From assembly GCA_002067565.1 (NCBI GenBank), contig MVQZ01000106.1, positions 1-8,818 on the forward strand: a DNA stretch of 8,818 bases. The letters are read 5' to 3'. Made by a program: the position numbers and the translations under genes. The notes under the pieces are model-generated. The model was given only the letters and a program-made list of their open reading frames with translations. It had not been told where the DNA came from and searched no databases. This DNA comes from Methanobacterium sp. PtaU1.Bin242 (lineage in GTDB: Archaea > Methanobacteriota > Methanobacteria > Methanobacteriales > Methanobacteriaceae). Positions 1 to 6,486 of this stretch are shown piece by piece (the first letter of the stretch is position 1; each line of letters begins with the position of its first letter).

Positions 1-491
1 GCTTTTTTAGCCCGAGTATTGGAGGTTAGGACATTGACAAATTCTGAACGTTTTTTAGTTTTTTTACCCAATCCGGTCAGCTTCTCGATATGTTTTGCCT
101 GTTTTTCCAATTTCATCTTCTCAGTATCCACCAAAGCTATAGCTCTTTTAGAACAGGCCTTTATACAGGCTGGTGTATCAAGATCAGGGCACTGGTCACA
201 TTTATGAGCTTTTCTTTCGTTTATTACAATGGCTCCGAAGGGACAGACCATCATACACAGGCCACAGCCTATACATCTATCTGCATCTATTCCCTCATCA
301 GTGATAGCTTCAGTGGGGCATATGATTTCACAAGGTGCGTCCTCACATTGTTGACAGATTATGGGGTAGTAGGAACCTTCTACTTCCCTGACAATTATCT
401 CAGAGCAACCATGTAGTTGGGCGCAGGCCTCTTCACAATCCAGACAGCCATCACAGATATCTGGTTGAATTAATATCTTCTCCAAAATCAT
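1..491 (-). CDS. porE: PorE, four-cluster polyferredoxin of the pyruvate oxidoreductase operon (3' end cut by window)
   Basis: Reading leftward from the ATG at 491-489, the frame stays open for 163 codons to the window edge, so the stop lies outside. Sixteen cysteines form four cluster motifs: C13/C16/C19/C23, C46/C49/C54/C58, C73/C76/C79/C83 and C98/C101/C109/C113. This is the HycB/CooF-like arrangement of electron-transfer subunits that carry four [4Fe-4S] clusters. The tail after about residue 125 is lysine-rich and has no cysteine. The gene starts 5 nt after porB ends. In Methanococcus maripaludis, porE and porF follow porCDAB and encode ferredoxin-like proteins important for anabolic pyruvate oxidoreductase activity; by analogy this protein should pass electrons to the core enzyme in the cytoplasm. 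Start choice is uncertain: AGGGGG lies only 1 nt before the ATG but 7 nt before an in-frame TTG at 485-483. porF probably lies beyond the left edge. Confidence 0.88.
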   Translation of the reverse strand, partial: MILEKILIQPDICDGCLDCEEACAQLHGCSEIIVREVEGSYYPIICQQCEDAPCEIICPTEAITDEGIDADRCIGCGLCMMVCPFGAIVINERKAHKCDQCPDLDTPACIKACSKRAIALVDTEKMKLEKQAKHIEKLTGLGKKTKKRSEFVNVLTSNTRAKK

Positions 492-496
492 GCCCC

Positions 497-1363
<867 letters not shown>

Positions 1364-1365
1364 AA

Positions 1366-2517
1366 TTATTCCTCCTCCTTAAGTCCGATCCAGTTGATTT
1401 TATCAGTATCGGTAGGGTTTCTGGTTTGTTTAACTATATTTACTATATCATCAGGAGAAACATCCCTTCCTCCCAAGCCTAAAATAAACCCTGATGCATC
1501 CACTTCCATCTTAGCTTTAATTTCATTGAACAAGACCCCTCCAATACCGAAAGATATGTTTTTGTCTAAAACAGCTATTCTCTGGGCATTTTTAACCACG
1601 TCATAGATTTCTTCTTGGGGGAATGGTCTGTAGGCAATTACTTTTAGGAGACCTACTTTTTCTCCTTTCTTCCTTAAAATATCAACCACAGCCTTTATGG
1701 TACCACATATTGATCCCATGGCTACGAGGATGATTTCAGCGTCATCACATTGATAATTTTCAATCATACCGTATTGTCTACCGAAAACTTCTTCAAATTC
1801 TTGATAGGTATCTTTTATAACCTTTTTGGATTTTTGCATAGCTACTTCCATTGCATATCTTGCTTCCATATAATAGTCCGGGTCGGTGAAAGTTCCCAGG
1901 GACATTGGTTCTTCTGGATCCAGATAGGCGTGGGTTGGTTGGTAGGCGGGTAAGAATTTATCCACATCATCTTGGGAAGGGATATCCACCGGTTCAACGG
2001 TATGGGTTAGTATAAAACCATCTATACAGACCATGCTGGGAAGTAGTACTTCCTTATTTTCAGAAATCTTATAGGCGTTTATTACGAAGTCCAGGGCTTC
2101 TTGGGCATTTTCAGCAAAGAATTGCATCCAACCAGTGTCTCTTTGTGAAATTGAATCTTGCTGGTCGTTCCAAATACTTAATGGTGCTGATAGTGCTCGG
2201 TTTGCGTTTCCCATCACAATGGGGGTACGCATACCTGCTGCAACAAACAGGATCTCATGCATTAAGGCCAGACCCTGGGATGATGTGGCGGTAAATGTCC
2301 GAACCCCTGCGCCAGAGGCACCTACTGCTGCACTGATGGCGCTATGCTCTGATTCCACCCTTATATACTCCGCATTAAGATCTCCATCAGCCACAAACTG
2401 GGCTAAATATTCTGAAATAGATGTTTGGGGAGTTATAGGATAAACTGGAACAACTTGGGGCCTTGATAATTTTACCCCTTCGGCTATGGCTCTGTTAGCA
2501 GAAATAACTTTAAGCAT
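1366..2517 (-). CDS. porA: Pyruvate:ferredoxin oxidoreductase, alpha subunit
   Basis: A 383-residue catalytic subunit beginning MLKVISANRA. The frame is open 25 codons further upstream, but that stretch overlaps porD and has no family character; the ATG at 2517 is preceded by a purine-rich GGAGAGGGA and lies 1 nt after the porD stop. Domain I contains YPITPQT (residues 26-32), the conserved substrate/TPP loop, and VESEHSA (54-60), whose Glu57 is the likely residue contacting the TPP aminopyrimidine. The TATSSQGL segment and the WNDQQDS region follow as in other alpha subunits. The second half, from about residue 260, is the transketolase C-terminal-like domain (VLDKNISFGIGG). It pairs with PorB to convert pyruvate plus CoA to acetyl-CoA and CO2, reversibly. 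Assignment to pyruvate rather than another 2-oxoacid rests on operon order and overall similarity recalled from methanogen PorA. Confidence 0.95.
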   Translation of the reverse strand: MLKVISANRAIAEGVKLSRPQVVPVYPITPQTSISEYLAQFVADGDLNAEYIRVESEHSAISAAVGASGAGVRTFTATSSQGLALMHEILFVAAGMRTPIVMGNANRALSAPLSIWNDQQDSISQRDTGWMQFFAENAQEALDFVINAYKISENKEVLLPSMVCIDGFILTHTVEPVDIPSQDDVDKFLPAYQPTHAYLDPEEPMSLGTFTDPDYYMEARYAMEVAMQKSKKVIKDTYQEFEEVFGRQYGMIENYQCDDAEIILVAMGSICGTIKAVVDILRKKGEKVGLLKVIAYRPFPQEEIYDVVKNAQRIAVLDKNISFGIGGVLFNEIKAKMEVDASGFILGLGGRDVSPDDIVNIVKQTRNPTDTDKINWIGLKEEE

Positions 2518-2518
2518 C

Positions 2519-2761
2519 TCATTCCCTCTCCATTTTAATAGCTTTAACTGGGCATTCTTCGGCACAAATCCCGCAGCCTTTACAGTAATCATAATCTATA
2601 TCATAATCTTTGTTTATACAGCCTTCTGGACAAAAAAGAATACAGTTTTCACATTTTATGCATTTTTCTTTATCCAGAATAGGTTTAAATGTTCTCCAGC
2701 TACCTGTTTTGTTATTTATGCTACTTCCAGGCTCTTTTACAGTAGCTCCTATGGATGTCAT
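2519..2761 (-). CDS. porD: Pyruvate:ferredoxin oxidoreductase, delta subunit (2[4Fe-4S] ferredoxin)
   Basis: An 80-residue ferredoxin-type subunit. Two complete cluster motifs are visible: C34-x2-C37-x2-C40-x3-C44-P and C60-x2-C63-x2-C66-x3-C70-P. The eight cysteines bind two [4Fe-4S] clusters that carry electrons between the TPP site of PorAB and external ferredoxin. The approximately 30 residues ahead of the first cysteine, including GSWRTFKP, are the usual N-terminal extension of archaeal delta subunits, which packs against the core. GGTGA lies 4 nt before the ATG. The gene begins 9 nt after porC and ends 1 nt before porA, within the same transcript. One extra cysteine, C48, lies after the first motif and is probably not a ligand. 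Confidence 0.95.
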   Translation of the reverse strand: MTSIGATVKEPGSSINNKTGSWRTFKPILDKEKCIKCENCILFCPEGCINKDYDIDYDYCKGCGICAEECPVKAIKMERE

Positions 2762-2770
2762 GAAATCACC

Positions 2771-3301
2771 TTATTTTTTAATTTTTTCGTATGCTATTTG
2801 AGCGGCGTTGGCGTTTTTATCACCCATTTTACCGGGGAAAGTATCTTTAATCACTTTTATAATTGAATCTAACGAAACTAAATCTGTTGCACCGGCAAAT
2901 GCCCCTAACATAACGGTATTTACAATGGGCACTCCTAAAATTTCCAGTGCAATTCCGGTAGCATCAATAGTATATGTTTCTACATCTTTTGTGAGATTCA
3001 CATCATCTTTTGCATTTATAATTACTTTTCCATCTTCTTTAAGTCCAGATAATACATCTACAGCTTCTAGAAGAGTATCATCTAGTACAATGACATAATC
3101 AGGATTATAAACTTGATATCTCCTTCTAATGGGACTATCGTTTATTCTTGAAAACGCCATAACAGGGGCACCTTTTCGTTCAGCACCGAAGAATGGGAAT
3201 GCTTGACAATATTTTCCATCTTCAAAAGCTGCTTTTGCCAATATCTCTGCAGCGGTCACTGCACCTTGCCCACCGCGACCATGAAAGCGAATTTCGATCA
3301 T
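2771..3301 (-). CDS. porC: Pyruvate:ferredoxin oxidoreductase, gamma subunit
   Basis: A 176-residue gamma subunit starting [13 protein letters not shown]. The glycine-rich GRGGQG (residues 8-13) followed by [12 protein letters not shown] is the hallmark of the POR_N-type gamma domain, which in the fused bacterial enzyme corresponds to a CoA-binding domain. [15 protein letters not shown] is also typical. The frame extends five codons further to an ATG at 3316, but that ATG overlaps GGAGGT (3314-3309), which sits 7 nt before the ATG at 3301, so the inner start is chosen. This is the first gene of the operon and lies directly behind the divergent promoter. It is expected to be needed for the complete cytoplasmic four-subunit core enzyme. 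Confidence 0.94.
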
Positions 3302-3308
3302 GTACTTT

Positions 3309-3314
3309 ACCTCC
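3309..3314 (-). promoter_or_regulatory. Ribosome binding site of porC
   Basis: Read on the minus strand, this is GGAGGT, complementary to the archaeal 16S rRNA 3' end, 7 nt ahead of the ATG at 3301. It decides between two in-frame ATGs: the upstream one at 3316 overlaps the site and cannot use it. Confidence 0.85.
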
Positions 3315-3331
3315 ATTCCTCATAGTTAATC

Positions 3332-3346
3332 ATTACAAATTGTAAT
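3332..3346. repeat. Perfect 15-bp palindrome, candidate operator
   Basis: The sequence is ATTACAA, a single central A, then TTGTAAT: two perfect 7-bp arms. It abuts and slightly overlaps the TATA element at 3346-3353. In the por direction it lies between the TATA element and the expected transcription start near 3323-3326. In the other direction it covers the position just upstream of the TATA element, where TFB contacts DNA. A dimeric repressor or activator bound here could affect one or both genes. The regulator is unknown, and A/T richness makes chance palindromes more likely, so the operator role is an inference. Confidence 0.5.
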
Positions 3347-3354
3347 ATATATAC
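3343..3354. promoter_or_regulatory. Self-complementary TATA element for divergent por and DHPS-like promoters
   Basis: TAATATATATAC contains the 8-bp self-complementary TATATATA at 3346-3353 and is the strongest archaeal TATA-like sequence in the 88-bp gap. Counting about 25 bp downstream predicts transcription starts near 3323-3326 leftward for porC and near 3374-3376 rightward for the DHPS-like gene. Both predictions leave short leaders that still contain the respective Shine-Dalgarno sites. One element may therefore serve both directions. Confidence 0.6.
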
Positions 3355-3377
3355 GTGTTGGTCAATGATATGATCTT

Positions 3378-3383
3378 AGAGGT
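3378..3383 (+). promoter_or_regulatory. Ribosome binding site of the DHPS-like gene
   Basis: AGAGGT lies 6 nt before the ATG at 3390 but directly abuts the in-frame ATG at 3384. The spacing supports the second ATG as the true start. Confidence 0.75.
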
Positions 3384-3389
3384 ATGGAT

Positions 3390-4964
3390 ATGAAAATTCT
3401 AATTCTAACAGGAAAACTGGCAGGTAAAATGGTTCAGAGGGCCGCATCCAAATCAGAGCATGATGTGCACACCATCATCGTAAATACACCTATAGCTGCG
3501 TTTTTAACACCTCAAAAAATTATCCATGAACTGGAAGGGCTGGATGATGAATATAGGGGATCATTTGAGATCATCATCACCCCGGGATTAATAAGGAAAG
3601 ATGTAAGTCCAGTAGAGGATAAAATAGGTATTCCCACCTTTAAAGGGCCTAAAGACGCAGCGGATCTTCCAGTGGTTCTGGAGATGATCGAAAAACTGGA
3701 ATTATCCTCCCAGGTCCCTGCTGACAAACTTATAGAGGATGAACTTAGAAGAAGAGCCCTGGAATTTATAGATAATTATGAAAAAGACCAGAAAAAGGTT
3801 AAAGAGCTTCTAAAGGAGCCTGAAAATATCCTGGTGGGAGATCTCCCTGTTGGTGAAGATTTTCCCATGAGGGTGCTTGCAGAAATTGCCAATGCTCCAT
3901 TGCTAAGTAAAGACGAACTCCTCATGCGTGCAGAATATTTTGTAAAAAACGGCGCGCACATGGTAGATATTGGGATGATAGCTGGAGAATCCCTGGAAGA
4001 TAAGATTCCTCCAATGGTAAAGACATTAAAAGATAATTTAGGGAAGATTCCTGTTAGTATAGATACCCTGAATCCACGGGAAATTAAAGTTGCAGTTGAA
4101 TCAGGAGTGGACATGGTTTTAAGTCTGGATCATGGTAACTGTGATGAAGTATTACCCTTAATGGAGGAGAAGAAAATTCCGGCAGTTATTCTTCCCACGG
4201 ATTTCAGTAAAAACTGGACACCTCATACTGTTGATGAACGGGTAAACTCCCTGGAAAGTTTAATGGAGAAATGTAAAGGTATTGATATTATCGCTGATTT
4301 GATTCTTGATCCGGTAAACAGTCAGAGTATGGTGGAATCGGTGCTGGCGTGCCACCAGTTTAAAAAACGAAATAAAGCACCTCTCTTTTGGGGAGTGGGA
4401 AATGTCACCGAATTAATGGACACAGATTCAGTTGGTGTAAACGCACTTCTTTCTGGAATAGCAATGGAACTAGGGGCCAGCATATTATTCACACCTGAAG
4501 AGAGTGGCAAAACCATAGGAAGTGTACATGAACTTTCAATCTCCTCAAAGATGATGTTTCTATCTAAATGCCGAGGTTCTGTACCTAAAGATCTGGGAAT
4601 AAACCTGATAATTTTAAAGGATAAACGTAAAGGTGAAGTGATAGGTGAAGAGATTGATGTGCCCGAAATAGATGGAAAACAAAATCAAGTATTTACACAG
4701 GACCCTTGCGGAAGCTTTAAGATAATAGTAGAGGAGGGTATAATAAATGCAGTACATTATCAGAATATGAAGCCCCAAATTTCAATCAGGGGTAGGACGT
4801 CTAAACAAGTATACGATACCATCATAAAAAGGGGTTTAATCTCCAGAATGGAACATGCCACCTACCTGGGCGCTGAACTTCAAAAGGCGGAAATAGCAGC
4901 TAAACTAGGTAAAAATTATATCCAGGATTTTCCCCTGTTTAAACGTTCAATAACGAAATTTTAA
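3390..4964 (+). CDS. Dihydropteroate synthase-like protein with pterin-binding TIM barrel
   Basis: A 524-residue protein starting MKILILTGKLAG (an ATG two codons upstream has no usable ribosome site). Three parts can be seen. Residues 1 to about 110 are a nucleotide-fold-like N-terminal domain, recalled as DUF6513. From about 160 to 420 is a pterin-binding TIM barrel with VDIG (192-195), SIDT (223-226), LDHG (246-249) and DPVN (307-310), arranged as in dihydropteroate synthase but far longer than the usual 260-290 residue enzyme. The last 80 or so residues contain HATYLGAELQKAE (from 489) and YIQDF (510-514), which resemble the DUF4346 domain also linked to methanopterin proteins. I recall this as the MJ0107/TIGR00284 family of archaea and H4MPT-using methylotrophs. 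A role in methanopterin synthesis or handling is likely, but the reaction is not established. It is transcribed divergently from por. Confidence 0.85.
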   Translation: MKILILTGKLAGKMVQRAASKSEHDVHTIIVNTPIAAFLTPQKIIHELEGLDDEYRGSFEIIITPGLIRKDVSPVEDKIGIPTFKGPKDAADLPVVLEMIEKLELSSQVPADKLIEDELRRRALEFIDNYEKDQKKVKELLKEPENILVGDLPVGEDFPMRVLAEIANAPLLSKDELLMRAEYFVKNGAHMVDIGMIAGESLEDKIPPMVKTLKDNLGKIPVSIDTLNPREIKVAVESGVDMVLSLDHGNCDEVLPLMEEKKIPAVILPTDFSKNWTPHTVDERVNSLESLMEKCKGIDIIADLILDPVNSQSMVESVLACHQFKKRNKAPLFWGVGNVTELMDTDSVGVNALLSGIAMELGASILFTPEESGKTIGSVHELSISSKMMFLSKCRGSVPKDLGINLIILKDKRKGEVIGEEIDVPEIDGKQNQVFTQDPCGSFKIIVEEGIINAVHYQNMKPQISIRGRTSKQVYDTIIKRGLISRMEHATYLGAELQKAEIAAKLGKNYIQDFPLFKRSITKF

Positions 4965-5028
4965 ATAGTAATATCTATTATGGATTATTTATCGATATCC
5001 AGATAGATGAATTAATAAATTGAAGTAT

Positions 5029-5124
5029 TCATAATTAAAAATTTATAGTTAATAATGAGGTCATAAACTTAATTTATAGTTGATAATTGTGATCATAAAT
5101 ATAATTTAATATTAGATTTTTAAT
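5029..5124. repeat. Degenerate 32-bp tandem repeats in the ncsA upstream region
   Basis: Three consecutive 32-bp blocks each begin TCATAA (5029, 5061, 5093). The first two share an identical AATTTATAGTT (5040-5050 and 5071-5081) followed by RATAAT; the third carries AATTTAATATT at the matching place. The rest of the 225-bp gap (4965-5189) is very A/T-rich and shows no gene. The third copy is poor and could be chance in such sequence; the first two are clearly related. Confidence 0.5.
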
Positions 5125-5134
5125 CCAATGTTAG

Positions 5135-5145
5135 TATAATATTTA
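5135..5145 (+). promoter_or_regulatory. Possible TATA box of ncsA
   Basis: TATAATATTTA sits about 50 bp before the ATG at 5190. A start about 25 bp downstream would fall near 5165 and give a leader of roughly 25 nt containing GGAG at 5182-5185. The surrounding sequence is so A/T-rich that other boxes are possible. Confidence 0.35.
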
Positions 5146-5189
5146 ATGTTAAAGGATTGATCCCAAATAAAATATTCTATTGGAGTTTC

Positions 5190-6122
5190 ATGAAAAACTG
5201 TAGCAAATGTGGTAACCCCCAAATCATCATAAAAAAGAAACATTCTGGCCAGAGCCTGTGCCGGGAATGCTTTATAGAATCAACCAGAGAGAAGGTTCTA
5301 AAGGACATACGTAAATATAAACTTATAGAAAAAGGAGATAAAGTTCTAATGGCATTATCAGGTGGAAAAGATAGTGTTATGGCTTTAAACATCCTGAATT
5401 CATTGTGTGAAAGAAATATTATAGATCTGGTGGCCGTAACCATAGATGAAGGTATAAAAGGCTATCGAGAAGATGGAATAAGGATTGCAACAGAAAATGC
5501 AGAGATACTGGGAATAGAACATAAGGTGGTGTCTTTTAAACAGTACTTTGGCCGGACTTTAGATGAAATCATGAGCGAGAGCCAGAAAAACGCAGAACTA
5601 AGACATGCCTGCACCTACTGTGGGGTGTTCCGCCGATGGATTTTAAACCGGGTGGCCCTGGAAGAAGGCGCCACCAAGATAGCCACCGGCCATAATTTGG
5701 ATGATGAAACCCAATCCATCCTTATGAACTATTTAGAGGGCAATATGCATAACCTGGTCCGGATCGGGCCCAAATCAGAGTCTCAGGATAAAAGGTTCAC
5801 CGTAAAAATTAAACCCCTGCGAGAGATACCGGAGAGGGAAGTGGGACTTTATGCGGTGGCAGCGGATCTGAAGGTACATCTGGCGGGCTGCCCTTATGCT
5901 GGAGACTCTTTTAGAAGGGAAGTGGGAAATTTCATCAAGAGTCTCTCTCTAAAACATCCTACCATCATGTATTCCACTCTACGGGGATTTGAAAGAATAA
6001 AACCCCTCCTAAAAAGGGAATTATCATCAAAAGTGGAACGTGGTGTTTGCAGGAGATGTGGAGAACCAGCTTCAGGAGATCTATGCAAGGCATGCACCTT
6101 CATTGAAAAGTGGGATAAATAA
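5190..6122 (+). CDS. ncsA: NcsA/TtuA-type tRNA 2-thiolation enzyme (PP-loop ATPase)
   Basis: A 310-residue PP-loop enzyme of the TtcA/TtuA/Ncs6 group. It has an N-terminal zinc finger (C4, C7, C24, C27), the ATP-binding SGGKDS at 57-62, C141-x2-C144 (CTYCG) and C234 (GCPYA), whose pattern matches the three Fe-S cluster cysteines of TtuA, and a C-terminal zinc finger (C287, C290, C299, C302). The DETQS after GHNLD is also typical. These enzymes adenylate a tRNA uridine and replace its 2-oxygen with sulfur; the archaeal/eukaryotic branch acts on U34 of the anticodon, the Thermus branch on U54. The two-zinc-finger layout fits either, and NcsA is the more usual archaeal assignment. ATG at 5190 has GGAG 4 nt upstream; a TTG start at 5157 would add 11 residues before the zinc finger and is less likely. 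Confidence 0.88.
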   Translation: MKNCSKCGNPQIIIKKKHSGQSLCRECFIESTREKVLKDIRKYKLIEKGDKVLMALSGGKDSVMALNILNSLCERNIIDLVAVTIDEGIKGYREDGIRIATENAEILGIEHKVVSFKQYFGRTLDEIMSESQKNAELRHACTYCGVFRRWILNRVALEEGATKIATGHNLDDETQSILMNYLEGNMHNLVRIGPKSESQDKRFTVKIKPLREIPEREVGLYAVAADLKVHLAGCPYAGDSFRREVGNFIKSLSLKHPTIMYSTLRGFERIKPLLKRELSSKVERGVCRRCGEPASGDLCKACTFIEKWDK

Positions 6123-6206
6123 ATTATAATTATAGATCGATTAAAAGTATAAGACTTAAATTTATCTTAGAATCAATCACATTTAATTAATTGAATCAAA
6201 TAAAAC

Positions 6207-6253
6207 AAAAATTCAGGGTTCATTATCCATAAAGAACGAAAAAAAATTCAGGG
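6207..6253. repeat. Two direct copies of AAAAATTCAGGG before the ubiquitin-fold gene
   Basis: Identical 12-bp copies occur at 6207-6218 and 6242-6253, 35 bp apart. The second provides the AGGGA ribosome site about 9 nt before the ATG at 6264. The rest of the 141-bp gap (6123-6263) is A/T-rich, with the palindrome TTAATTAA at 6183-6190. No gene and no clear TATA box were found. Confidence 0.5.
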
Positions 6254-6263
6254 AAAGTCTTTT

Positions 6264-6464
6264 ATGAAGATAAAAGTAATTATCAACGAAGAAAAAGAGA
6301 TAAAAGAAATTTCAGAGGGTAACACCATAAAAGATCTTCTGAAAATATTGGAAATACCATCTGAGACAGTGGTGGTCAAGAGAAACGAATTCATAGTTAT
6401 TGAAGAAGAAATCATAAAAGAAGGAGATACCATCGAGATTATAAAGGTGATTTACGGTGGATAA
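6264..6464 (+). CDS. Small ubiquitin-fold sulfur carrier (ThiS/MoaD/SAMP-like)
   Basis: A 66-residue protein with alternating short hydrophobic strands and charged turns, ending exactly in Tyr-Gly-Gly. That is the length and terminus of ThiS/MoaD-type beta-grasp carriers, whose C-terminal glycine is adenylated by an E1-like enzyme and converted to thiocarboxylate, or joined to target lysines in SAMP proteins. The segment EGNTIKDLLKILEIPSETVVVKRNEF follows the beta-alpha-beta pattern of the family, and GDTIEII precedes the tail as in ThiS. I recall the solved M. thermautotrophicus protein MTH1743 as a close counterpart. It lies 141 bp after ncsA and 22 bp before the protease gene. It may supply sulfur to NcsA, as TtuB does for TtuA in Thermus and SAMP2 for tRNA in Haloferax. 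Thiamine or pterin cofactor synthesis are the alternatives. No E1-like gene is in the window. Confidence 0.85.
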   Translation: MKIKVIINEEKEIKEISEGNTIKDLLKILEIPSETVVVKRNEFIVIEEEIIKEGDTIEIIKVIYGG

Positions 6465-6486
6465 AATAATTTAGGGATGTGTATAA

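Noticed and set aside
19..416. Plus-strand open frames over the first 420 bases
   Set aside because: They are antisense to porE, whose minus-strand frame carries 16 ordered cluster cysteines; the plus-strand translations show no family character.
2518..2592. A 25-residue N-terminal extension of porA
   Set aside because: It overlaps porD coding sequence, has no ribosome site, and known alpha subunits begin near the MLKVISANRA methionine at 2517.
3776..4114. Minus-strand open frame inside the DHPS-like gene
   Set aside because: It is a serine-rich antisense shadow of the pterin-binding barrel with no motif of its own.
4964..4979. Terminator hairpin after the DHPS-like gene (AATAG-N6-CTATT)
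   Set aside because: The 5-bp arms are A/T-rich, unstable and not followed by a T run; not distinguishable from chance in this sequence.
5029..5124. CRISPR array
   Set aside because: The 32-bp blocks are contiguous and degenerate, with no spacers between identical repeats and no cas genes nearby.
5157..5189. TTG start adding 11 residues to ncsA
   Set aside because: The added residues precede the N-terminal zinc finger without family likeness, and the ATG at 5190 has GGAG 4 nt upstream. The TTG does have a weak AAAGG nearby, but too close.
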